A stretch of DNA of 7,066 nucleotides from JBFHRB01 sp041591915. GTDB lineage: Bacteria; Actinomycetota; Nitriliruptoria; Nitriliruptorales; Nitriliruptoraceae. A program made the translations under genes and the position numbers. Location of the stretch: NCBI GenBank assembly GCA_041591915.1, contig JBFHRB010000177.1, positions 1 through 7,066 of the forward strand, in the 5' to 3' direction. The number at the start of each line of letters is the position of its first letter. Within the stretch, counting starts at the first letter, position 1. The notes under the pieces are model-generated. The model was not told the DNA's origin. It saw nothing but the letters and a program-made list of their open reading frames with translations, and did no database searches. Shown piece after piece: positions 1 through 5,617 of this stretch.

Positions 1-1281
1 ATCGTCGGCACGCCCGAGAGCGTCCGCGACGATGCCGCGAACTACCTCGGACGCGTGCAGCCGTACGCGGTCCACGTGCCGACGACCTACGACGGGTCGG
101 CCCCCGTCCCGCTGACGTGGCTGCTGCACTCGTACGTGATCAACCACAACCAGTACCTGAGCACGGCGCCGTCGTTCGTCCAGCAGGCCTGCGAGGATCG
201 CGGCTCGATCTGCGCGATGCCCCTGGGGCGTGGCCCCGACGGCTTCTACGCGGCTGAGGCCGAACTCGACTTCTGGGAGGTCTGGCGGGCCGTCGCCGAC
301 GGGTACCGGCTGGATCCCGAGCGGACCGTGATGGGCGGCTACTCGATGGGTGGCTTCGGCACGATCCGGTTCATCGAGAACCACCCCCACCTGTTCGCCG
401 GCGCCTTCCTGATCGCCGCGTCGCCGGAGGGCCGCTACGAGGGGCTCGAGAACACGCGTGCCATCCCGTACTACCACGCACACGGCGCCCAGGACCAGCT
501 CGTCCAGGTCAACGAGGCGTTCGACACGATCGCCCGGCTGGACGAGCTCGGGCACCGCTACACGTTCGACCTGTACCCCGGCGAGGACCACGTCGCGTGG
601 TCGCTGAAGGACAACTTCGGCGACGCGGGGGAGTGGCTGAAGGCCGCCGACCTCGTCCGGGACCGCGCCCCGCGGGACGTCATCTTCGGGTTCGATCCGG
701 CCGAGGTCGACGACGACCTCGGCATCGGCCCGCGGGGTGCCTACTGGCTCACGACCGTCATCGCGCGTGACGTGGCGCAGCGCGCGAGGGTCGCCGCGAC
801 GGCAGCCTCGCTACCGGGCGACGAGGTCGTGCTCGACCGCGCGACGACCCAGCGTCCCGACGGCCAGCCCTCACCCGCGCAGCGCCAGACGCTGGCGTGG
901 ACCTCACCGACGCCGCTGCCCGTCGAACCCAGCGTCGCGCTCGACCTCGGCAACGTGTCGGTGGTCGTCCTCGACCTCGCGGCGGCGGGCCTCGACGTCA
1001 GCGCGTCGGGCGCGGAGGTCCTGGTCGACACCGACGGGACGGCCGAGCTGCGGCTCGACGGCCTGCCCGCCGGGACGACCGTCCTCGTCGACGGGGTTGC
1101 TGCCGCCGGGGCGGCGGCCGTGCTGTCGTCCGGTTCCCACCGCATCACGTTCGCGGCTCCGTCGCCGGCCGCGCCGCCGGCCGCCGAGCCGGCTGAGCTG
1201 CCGGCCACCGGCGGCGGGCTGATCCCGGGCGCGGCGCTGATGATCCTCGGCGGCCTCGCGTCGAAGCGGCGACGAGGCTGA
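1..1281 (+). CDS. Cell-wall-anchored alpha/beta-hydrolase (prolyl oligopeptidase/esterase-like), 5' partial
   Basis: The frame is open from base 1, and the residues before the first GTG (55) read as ordinary protein, so the start is probably upstream; 426 codons are visible. Numbering from base 1, the nucleophile motif G-Y-S-M-G-G has Ser115 (343-345). Asp165 in G-A-Q-D-Q (493-495) and His197 in G-E-D-H-V (589-591) complete a Ser-Asp-His triad with normal alpha/beta-hydrolase order and spacing. After about residue 215 comes a roughly 170-residue region rich in beta-prone segments, then a Pro/Ala linker and a sortase signal (LPATG, 400-404). The enzyme should therefore be exported and covalently attached to the wall, hydrolysing ester or peptide bonds outside the cell. 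The substrate cannot be read from sequence; esterase, S9-type peptidase and polyester depolymerase are all possible. The signal peptide would lie off the window. It is transcribed toward the minus-strand pair and separated from it by a hairpin. Fold and triad are seen; wall anchoring is inferred. Confidence 0.82.
   Translation: MVGTPESVRDDAANYLGRVQPYAVHVPTTYDGSAPVPLTWLLHSYVINHNQYLSTAPSFVQQACEDRGSICAMPLGRGPDGFYAAEAELDFWEVWRAVADGYRLDPERTVMGGYSMGGFGTIRFIENHPHLFAGAFLIAASPEGRYEGLENTRAIPYYHAHGAQDQLVQVNEAFDTIARLDELGHRYTFDLYPGEDHVAWSLKDNFGDAGEWLKAADLVRDRAPRDVIFGFDPAEVDDDLGIGPRGAYWLTTVIARDVAQRARVAATAASLPGDEVVLDRATTQRPDGQPSPAQRQTLAWTSPTPLPVEPSVALDLGNVSVVVLDLAAAGLDVSASGAEVLVDTDGTAELRLDGLPAGTTVLVDGVAAAGAAAVLSSGSHRITFAAPSPAAPPAAEPAELPATGGGLIPGAALMILGGLASKRRRG
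1198..1278 (+). other. C-terminal cell-wall sorting signal (LPATG, hydrophobic stretch, basic tail)
   Basis: The last 27 residues of the hydrolase have the three parts of a sortase substrate: L-P-A-T-G, a short hydrophobic run (L-I-P-G-A-A-L-M-I-L-G-G-L-A) and the basic end K-R-R-R-G. It is preceded by a Pro/Ala/Glu-rich wall-spanning linker. By family knowledge sortase cleaves between Thr and Gly. The hydrophobic part is rather short. No sortase gene is in the window. Confidence 0.78.
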
Positions 1282-1291
1282 GGCTGCCAAA

Positions 1292-1323
1292 GGCGAACGC
1301 ACCCCGTGAGGGGTGCGTTCGCC
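1292..1323. terminator. Perfect 14-bp hairpin between convergent genes, probable bidirectional terminator
   Basis: GGCGAACGCACCCC (1292-1305) is the exact reverse complement of 1310-1323, with the 4-base loop GTGA. It lies 10 bp after the hydrolase stop and 20 bp after the stop of the small minus-strand gene, where a terminator serving both directions is expected. The U-tracts are poor: on the plus strand the stem is followed by GTCTGTG, and on the minus strand by TTTGG. It therefore resembles the stem-only terminators common in high-GC actinobacteria. Confidence 0.8.
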
Positions 1324-1343
1324 GTCTGTGGGTCCTCAGCCGG

Positions 1344-1613
1344 TCAGCGCCAGCGGAACTCGCCGCTCGCCTGGTCGCGCTCGCCCTTGAGCTGTCGCCG
1401 GGCGTTGTCGAGGGCGAAGACGCCGCCCAGGATCAGGAACCCGACGAGGAGCAACGCGAGCTGGTCGCGCGGCCGCTCGGGGAGCTCGATCTTCTCGACG
1501 CCACCCTCGCCACCCTCGCCGCCGCCCTCGGTCGCTTGGACCGGGCCGACGGCCAGGACGAGCGCGAGGAGCAGGGCGCACGTGACCGTGAGGAGTCTGC
1601 GGAAGCTGTTCAT
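1344..1613 (-). CDS. Small exported single-pass membrane protein, unknown function
   Basis: This gene encodes 89 residues and I do not recognise the family. Residues 1-27 look like a signal peptide: basic M-N-S-F-R-R, a Leu/Ala/Val core, and an A-x-A-like end at V-Q-A. Next comes a short acidic Gly/Glu linker (about 28-51, with a repeated E-G-G encoded by the near-tandem CCACCCTCG units at 1501-1518). A second hydrophobic helix follows (about 52-68), then a charged tail (R-R-Q-L-K-G-E-R-D...) that would face the cytoplasm. The ATG at 1613 is chosen because the longer frame upstream lacks protein-like sequence and would bury the signal peptide. No clear Shine-Dalgarno is seen. It lies 49 bp downstream of the PaaX-type regulator on the same strand, so co-transcription is plausible. 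Its opposite-strand frames are shadows. Existence as a gene is fairly secure from the signal peptide/helix architecture; the role is unknown. Confidence 0.65.
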   Translation of the reverse strand: MNSFRRLLTVTCALLLALVLAVGPVQATEGGGEGGEGGVEKIELPERPRDQLALLLVGFLILGGVFALDNARRQLKGERDQASGEFRWR

Positions 1614-1662
1614 GGCGCGCACCGTACCGCACAGGCCGCGCGCGCTCGGTATCGACGGACGG

Positions 1663-2535
1663 TCAGGGCGTGCCCATCGCCTCCGCGACGCGGGCCTCGA
1701 CCGCGCGCCCGGCGATGGCCCTCGTCGCCTCCAACAGGTAGCGAGCACGGTGCAGTGCCCGGTCGCGTGGATGCCAGGGGCCGGCGACGTCGTCGGGGAG
1801 CTGGGGATCACCGTCGTCGGCGGCGAGGACGCCGAGCAGGACGTCGAGGAGCAGGGCGAGCTGCTCCTCGGGCCCCGCCGCGAGACGGGGCGCCGGCACC
1901 TCGATCTGCTCCCAGCGGTCGCGGATGGCGCGCAGGTCCCACAGGCTCGCCTCGACCCCGGGGACCGGCTCGCTGACCAGCACGTGGAGGCCGTCGAGGC
2001 GCCCGAACCGGCGATGGAGCTCGGGCCGGTGGTCGACGCGGTGCAGCCAAACGCCGGGGGAGAGCGTCGCGAAGCCGCGGCGTTCGAGCCAGTCGCGCAG
2101 CGAGCGGGAGGCCCGGGGGTCGCCGGTCCGGTAGACGACCTGCAGCCACCGCCCCACCGGGATGAGCGGAGGGTCCTCGGTGATGCGGCGGATGAGCTCG
2201 TCCGCCGCGTCGGTGCCCTTCGCCGTCAGCCGCACGACGGCGTGGCGACCCTCCCGGCGTGAGGTGATGAGCCCGTCCTGGCGCAGTCGGTGCAGCGCGG
2301 ACCTGCAGGCCGCGACGCTGACACCGACGTCCACGAGGATGTCCCGGATGCCGACGGACGGCTGCGCGGGGCCGAAGAGGCCGAGGACGAGGAGGCAGGC
2401 GCGGCGCGGACGGCCGCGATCCGGTCCGATCACGGGGGCTTCCAGGCAAAGGAGGACGGCAGGGTCGAGGCACGTCGTCCCCGCCCGCAGCCCCCCGACG
2501 TCGGACCGGACGTCCGCCGCGGGCGGGGACGACAT
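1663..2535 (-). CDS. PaaX-family transcriptional regulator
   Basis: This is a 290-residue protein with the three-part PaaX layout. Residues about 44-107 form a winged helix-turn-helix whose recognition region is V-S-V-A-A-C-R-S-A-L-H-R-L-R-Q-D-G-L-I, ending in V-V-R-L-T-A-K-G. Residues about 118-175 form the central domain (W-L-Q-V-V-Y ... G-F-A-T-L-S-P-G-V-W-L), a ferredoxin-like fold in this family. The C-terminal domain carries D-P-Q-L-P and G-P-W-H. E. coli PaaX represses phenylacetate catabolism genes and is released by phenylacetyl-CoA, but no such genes are here, so ligand and targets are unknown. The ATG at 2535 sits 5 bases after a TACGCT box, suggesting a leaderless message. Alternatively the GTG at 2433, preceded by GGAAG, would remove a 34-residue Cys-containing extension and start close to the usual family start. 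It is divergent from the rodZ-like gene and upstream of the small membrane protein gene. The family call is firm; the start and targets are not. Confidence 0.85.
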   Translation of the reverse strand: MSSPPAADVRSDVGGLRAGTTCLDPAVLLCLEAPVIGPDRGRPRRACLLVLGLFGPAQPSVGIRDILVDVGVSVAACRSALHRLRQDGLITSRREGRHAVVRLTAKGTDAADELIRRITEDPPLIPVGRWLQVVYRTGDPRASRSLRDWLERRGFATLSPGVWLHRVDHRPELHRRFGRLDGLHVLVSEPVPGVEASLWDLRAIRDRWEQIEVPAPRLAAGPEEQLALLLDVLLGVLAADDGDPQLPDDVAGPWHPRDRALHRARYLLEATRAIAGRAVEARVAEAMGTP

Positions 2536-2540
2536 GTTTC

Positions 2541-2570
2541 AGCGTACGTCGCCGGCAACGGAACCGGCAA
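2541..2570 (-). promoter_or_regulatory. Probable promoter of the paaX-like gene, leaderless type
   Basis: Read on the minus strand, TTGCCG (2570-2565) and TACGCT (2546-2541) are separated by 18 bases, matching a housekeeping sigma factor promoter. The gap from the -10 box to the ATG at 2535 is only 5 bases, so transcription would begin at or within a base or two of the start codon. This is a sequence match, not a mapped start. Confidence 0.5.
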
Positions 2571-2571
2571 C
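2552..2571. repeat. 8-bp direct repeat CCGGCAAC with 12-bp period inside the divergent promoter region
   Basis: CCGGCAAC occurs at 2552-2559 and again at 2564-2571, separated by GGAA. It overlaps the -35 and spacer of the predicted paaX promoter, a position suited to an operator. The 12-bp period is not the 10.5 bp of a helical turn, and the sequence does not resemble the known E. coli PaaX palindrome, so a regulatory role is only an inference. Confidence 0.35.
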
Positions 2572-2625
2572 AGTCGGCTTGGGGCCTGCGTTGCGTCGTG
2601 CGCGAGAGGCGCGCGCTCGACGGTC

Positions 2626-2631
2626 TAGGCT
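2626..2631 (+). promoter_or_regulatory. -10-like box upstream of the rodZ-like gene
   Basis: TAGGCT lies 22 bases before the chosen GTG start (2654). A start of transcription near 2638 would leave a short leader containing the GGAG at 2647-2650. No convincing -35 element is visible 16-19 bases upstream. If real, it is the promoter of the plus-strand cluster and diverges from the paaX promoter about 85 bp away. Confidence 0.4.
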
Positions 2632-2646
2632 GCGCGTGCGATCGAC

Positions 2647-2650
2647 GGAG
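2647..2650 (+). promoter_or_regulatory. Ribosome binding site for the rodZ-like gene
   Basis: GGAG lies 3 bases before GTG 2654 and 6 bases before TTG 2657. The spacing favours the TTG, while codon frequency favours the GTG. It argues against the earlier GTG at 2636, which has no such site and sits too close to the -10 box. Confidence 0.5.
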
Positions 2651-2653
2651 CTG

Positions 2654-3400
2654 GTGTTGGCGATCGGGATCGGGGAGACCCTGCGCACGGCGCGGGAGGA
2701 GGCGGGCCGCACCGTCGACGAGGCGGCCCGCGACACGCGCGTGCGCGCGGACTACCTCCGTGCCCTCGAGGACGAGGAGTTCGGTGCGTTCGGCGGCGAC
2801 GTCTACGCGAAGGGCTTCCTGTCCACCTACGCGCGCTACCTCGGCCTCGACACCGCCCCGCTCCTCGAGCAGTACCGGCGCTACGTCCAGAAGGACGACT
2901 ACGACCCGGCCCGCATCGCCGCGAACCCGGTCGCCTCGGCACCGCGCGACCGGCCGCCGGCATGGATCGCCTGGGCGGCGATCGCCATCGTCGTCGTCGT
3001 GGCCGGGGTGGCGTTGACCCAGCTCCTGGGGTCGCGCAACCCCGAACCCGCCGTTCAGCCGGCACCTCAGCCGGTGGCGAGCTCACCGACGCCGACCCCC
3101 TCGCCCACGGCCGCGGCGTCGCCCTCGCCGTCGCCGACCTTCGACGGCGTCAACCTCGTACTGCTGTTCGAGGACGATTCGTGGCTGCGCGTCACCATCG
3201 ACGGCAAGGACGTGCTGGAGACCACGATCAGGCAGGGCGAGTCCCTGCAGTTCCAGGACGACGAGGCGGTGAGCATCCGCTTCGGCAACCCCGGCGGCGT
3301 GCGGGTCGAGCTGAACGGCCAGGACGTCGGCTTCGCGGGCGAGCCGGGGCGGCCCGTCTCCGTAACCTACACACCGGACGGACCTGCCCCCGCGGCCTGA
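2654..3400 (+). CDS. RodZ-like membrane protein: cytoplasmic HTH, one helix, extracytoplasmic DUF4115-type domain
   Basis: The protein has 248 residues. The N-terminal HTH (about 6-72) has the RodZ signature: G-E-T-L-R-T-A-R-E-E-A-G, then Y-L-R-A-L-E-D-E-E-F, then V-Y-A-K-G-F-L-S-T-Y-A-R-Y-L-G-L-D. A transmembrane helix (about 103-125, rich in Ile/Val/Ala) is followed by a Pro/Ser/Thr-rich low-complexity linker (about 129-163). A C-terminal beta-rich domain (about 165-243) carries W-L-R-V-T-I-D-G-K and G-N-P-G-G-V-R-V-E-L-N-G-Q, typical of DUF4115. In rod-shaped bacteria RodZ links MreB to the wall-synthesis machinery; in Actinobacteria, many without MreB, its partner is less clear and it may act in envelope organisation or regulation. 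The start is GTG 2654, with TTG 2657 nearly as likely. It is first in the cluster, ending 53 bp before rimO. Architecture is seen and function is by family. Confidence 0.85.
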   Translation: MLAIGIGETLRTAREEAGRTVDEAARDTRVRADYLRALEDEEFGAFGGDVYAKGFLSTYARYLGLDTAPLLEQYRRYVQKDDYDPARIAANPVASAPRDRPPAWIAWAAIAIVVVVAGVALTQLLGSRNPEPAVQPAPQPVASSPTPTPSPTAAASPSPSPTFDGVNLVLLFEDDSWLRVTIDGKDVLETTIRQGESLQFQDDEAVSIRFGNPGGVRVELNGQDVGFAGEPGRPVSVTYTPDGPAPAA

Positions 3401-3443
3401 GCCAGGGTGGGGAGCCGCCACCACCGACCCCGAGTCGCTCGCC

Positions 3444-3447
3444 GGAG
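3444..3447 (+). promoter_or_regulatory. Ribosome binding site for rimO
   Basis: GGAG is 6 bases before the GTG at 3454. This decides the start: the same frame stays open far upstream through rodZ, but that part is not RimO-like. Confidence 0.7.
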
Positions 3448-3453
3448 ACCCGC

Positions 3454-4941
3454 GTGTCCACCTCCACCTCGCCGCGTCGTGTGGCCATCGTCACGCTGGG
3501 CTGCGGCCGCAACGAGGTCGACTCCGACCAGCTCGCCGGCCTGTTCCTGCGTGAGGGGGACGTCGTCGTCGACGACCCCAGCGACGCGGACGCGGTCCTC
3601 GTCAACACGTGCACCTTCATCGCACCCGCGAAGGAGGAGTCGATCGAGACGGTCCTCGCCGCCTGCGACCTCAAGGACGACAGCGGGGTGCGGGCGGTCG
3701 TGGTCGTCGGCTGCATGGCCGAGCGCTACCCGGACGAGCTCGCCGAGTCGATCCCGGAGGCCGACGCGGTCGTCGGCTTCGCCGGCTACCCGCGGCTGCC
3801 CCAGCTCGTCCACGAGCTCCTCGACGGGGGGCCGGTGCCCCGTGTCGTCGTCGGCGAGCGCAAGCAGGCCGCGGAGTCGACGACGCGCCGCGGGCTGCCG
3901 CTCCTCATGGCGCCGCCCACGGAGGCCCCACCCGAGGTCGCCGAGCCCGACCGGACGCCGACGCCACAGGACAGCCTCGACCGGATCCCGGCCTCCGGGC
4001 CGCGCTTCCCGGTCCGCGTCCACGACGGCCGCCCCTGGGCCTACCTGAAGATCGCGTCGGGCTGCGACCGCGTCTGCACCTTCTGCGCCATCCCGTCGTT
4101 CCGCGGTCGCTTCCGCTCCCGCCCGCTCGACGAGATCGTGGCCGAGGCCACGTGGCTGGCGGGCAACGGCGCCCGCGAGGTCGTGCTGGTCTCGGAGAAC
4201 ACGACCTCCTGGGGCAAGGACCTCGAGGGCGGTCGCGACCTCCAGCCCCGACTCCTCGAAGCGCTCAGCGAGATCGACGAGCTGGAGCGCATCCGGCTCA
4301 TGTACCTCCAGCCGGCCGAGCTGCAGCGTCCCCTCGTCGAGGCGATGTGCGGCCTCGAGAAGGTGACGAGCTACTTCGACCTGTCTCTGCAGCACGCGAG
4401 CCACGACGTCCTCACCCGCATGGCGCGCAGCGGCAGCCCCGAACGGTTCCTCCAGATCGTCGAGGACATCCGCGCCCTGGACCCGGGTGCCGTGTTCCGC
4501 TCGAACTTCATCCTCGGGTTCCCCGGCGAGACCGAGGACGACGTCCGCGCGCTCGAGGAGTTCCTCGAAGCCGCGCGGCTCGACTGGGTCGGCACCTTCA
4601 CGTTCTCGATCGAGGACGGCACGCCCAGCGCGACGATGCCCGACCAGGTCGATCCCGACCTCGCGCTCGAGCGCATGAACCGCGTCTCGGAGCTGCAGGA
4701 GCGCATCGCCGACGAGCGAACCCGCGAGTTCCTCGGCCGCGACCTCGAGGTCACGGTCGAGGAGGTCGCCGAAGGCATCTGTGCGGGCCGCTCGTACCGC
4801 GAGGCCCCGGAGACTGACGGTGAGGTGCGGCTCGTCTCGGCCGACGGGGAGCCCGTCGACCTTCCACTGGGCCGGACGGTCACGGCGCGGGTCGTCGAGG
4901 CCGATGGGGTCGACCTCATCGCGACGCCGGAGCACGCGTGA
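3454..4941 (+). CDS. rimO: Ribosomal protein S12 methylthiotransferase RimO
   Basis: This 495-residue radical SAM enzyme adds a methylthio group to the beta-carbon of a conserved Asp (Asp89 in E. coli) of ribosomal protein S12, using two [4Fe-4S] clusters. The N-terminal UPF0004 domain has its three cluster cysteines, Cys17 (T-L-G-C-G-R-N-E-V-D-S), Cys53 (N-T-C-T-F) and Cys87 (V-G-C-M-A-E-R-Y). The radical SAM motif C-x3-C-x2-C is Cys204, Cys208 and Cys211, followed by I-P-S-F-R-G. G-F-P-G-E-T-E lies in the barrel and a TRAM domain (about 425-495) closes the protein. G-C-G-R-N-E-V-D-S and the neighbourhood favour RimO over MiaB, which modifies tRNA. A Pro/Glu-rich linker (about 153-182) separates the first two domains, as I recall in other actinobacterial RimO. 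The last four bases, GTGA, overlap the start of pgsA, implying translational coupling. Confidence 0.95.
   Translation: MSTSTSPRRVAIVTLGCGRNEVDSDQLAGLFLREGDVVVDDPSDADAVLVNTCTFIAPAKEESIETVLAACDLKDDSGVRAVVVVGCMAERYPDELAESIPEADAVVGFAGYPRLPQLVHELLDGGPVPRVVVGERKQAAESTTRRGLPLLMAPPTEAPPEVAEPDRTPTPQDSLDRIPASGPRFPVRVHDGRPWAYLKIASGCDRVCTFCAIPSFRGRFRSRPLDEIVAEATWLAGNGAREVVLVSENTTSWGKDLEGGRDLQPRLLEALSEIDELERIRLMYLQPAELQRPLVEAMCGLEKVTSYFDLSLQHASHDVLTRMARSGSPERFLQIVEDIRALDPGAVFRSNFILGFPGETEDDVRALEEFLEAARLDWVGTFTFSIEDGTPSATMPDQVDPDLALERMNRVSELQERIADERTREFLGRDLEVTVEEVAEGICAGRSYREAPETDGEVRLVSADGEPVDLPLGRTVTARVVEADGVDLIATPEHA
4929..4932 (+). promoter_or_regulatory. Ribosome binding site for pgsA inside the end of rimO
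   Basis: GGAG lies 5 bases before the GTG at 4938, within the last codons of rimO. With the GTGA stop/start overlap, it supports the long N-terminus of PgsA and coupled translation. Confidence 0.65.
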
Positions 4942-5609
4942 CCGATCACGATCGACCGAAGGGGCCCGACACGCGGCGCGTGCCGGCCTCCGAGCTCGTC
5001 TTCCGGACGACCCAGAACCTGCGCATCGTCGACCTGCGCGAGCTGCGCGAGGCCGAGGAGCCGCACTGGCTCAACGTCCCGAACTTCATCACCTTCTTCC
5101 GGGCGCTGCTGGTCCCGGTCATCCTGTGGCTGCTCGCGGCCGACGACCCGAGCAAGCGCTGGTGGGCCTTCGCGATCTTCGTCTTCGCGGCCGCGACCGA
5201 CTCGATCGACGGCTGGGTCGCGCGCCGCTGGCACGGGGTGACCCGGTGGGGCCAGCTCGCGGACCCCATCGCCGACAAGCTTCTGATCATCGGCTCGCTC
5301 GCGTCGCTGGCGGCGGTGGGGGAGCTGCCGTGGTGGGCGGTGATCGTCATCCTGTTCCGTGAGGTGGCCGTGACGCTGCTGCGCGTGCAGCTGGTCGCGA
5401 AGCTCGACCTCGTGATGCCGGCCAGCGTCTGGGGGAAGGGAAAGACCGTCAGCCAGGTCATCGCGGTGGCCCTGTTCCTCCTGCCCAGCGTCACGGGCCC
5501 CTGGCCCGAGATCGCGCTGTACGTTGCCCTGGCCCTGACCGTCATCTCGGGCCTCGAGTACGCCTTCCGCGCCGGCCGGCTGGCCCGCGAGTCCCGCACC
5601 ACCAGCTGA
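4938..5609 (+). CDS. pgsA: CDP-diacylglycerol--glycerol-3-phosphate 3-phosphatidyltransferase
   Basis: This 223-residue integral membrane enzyme makes phosphatidylglycerophosphate and CMP from CDP-diacylglycerol and glycerol 3-phosphate, the committed step toward phosphatidylglycerol and cardiolipin. The complete CDP-alcohol phosphotransferase motif D-x2-D-G-x2-A-R-x8-G-x3-D-x3-D is present: Asp88, Asp91, Gly92, Ala95, Arg96, Gly105, Asp109, Asp113. The N-P-N-F-I-T-F-F-R-like entry (48-55) and the later R-E-V-A-V-T-L-L-R (141-149) and W-G-K-G-K-T-V-S-Q (165-173) are PgsA hallmarks and argue against phosphatidylinositol synthase. Several hydrophobic helices cover about residues 50-208. The first 44 residues are a polar, charged extension that most PgsA proteins lack. 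The start is backed by the 4-bp overlap with rimO and a GGAG site; an internal GTG at 4980 has no such site. cinA begins 8 bp after the stop. Confidence 0.93.
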   Translation: MTDHDRPKGPDTRRVPASELVFRTTQNLRIVDLRELREAEEPHWLNVPNFITFFRALLVPVILWLLAADDPSKRWWAFAIFVFAAATDSIDGWVARRWHGVTRWGQLADPIADKLLIIGSLASLAAVGELPWWAVIVILFREVAVTLLRVQLVAKLDLVMPASVWGKGKTVSQVIAVALFLLPSVTGPWPEIALYVALALTVISGLEYAFRAGRLARESRTTS

Positions 5610-5611
5610 GG
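5608..5611 (+). promoter_or_regulatory. Ribosome binding site for cinA overlapping the pgsA stop
   Basis: GAGG overlaps the TGA of pgsA and is 6 bases before the GTG at 5618. This fixes the cinA start and shows tight packing of the operon. Confidence 0.6.
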
Positions 5612-5617
5612 CCACCC

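Noticed and set aside
1501..1518. Two tandem copies of CCACCCTCG as a tandem-repeat locus
   Set aside because: They simply encode the E-G-G repeats of the small membrane protein linker and do not continue beyond two exact units.
1306..2262. A 318-codon plus-strand frame beginning in the terminator loop
   Set aside because: It lies antisense to the small membrane protein and the PaaX-type gene, starts inside the hairpin, and has a low-complexity Arg/Pro/Ser-rich start.
2162..2653. Upstream part of the frame that contains the rodZ-like gene
   Set aside because: It overlaps paaX antisense and is not RodZ-like; GGAG and the TAGGCT box place the start near 2654.
3406..3422. GGTGG...CCACC hairpin in the rodZ-rimO gap as a terminator
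   Set aside because: It is only a 5-bp stem with a 7-base loop and no U-tract, too weak to call.
2962..3453. Upstream extension of the rimO frame through rodZ
   Set aside because: The sequence is an out-of-frame reading of rodZ; RimO homology and a well-spaced GGAG begin at 3454.
3367..4935. A 522-codon open frame on the minus strand opposite rimO
   Set aside because: It mirrors rimO in a GC-rich gene, where antisense stops are rare. The product is Arg/Asp/Gly/Leu-rich with no recognisable domain, while rimO has all its catalytic motifs.
4371..5615. A 414-codon minus-strand frame across the rimO-pgsA junction
   Set aside because: It spans two real overlapping genes on the other strand and has no domain-like sequence.
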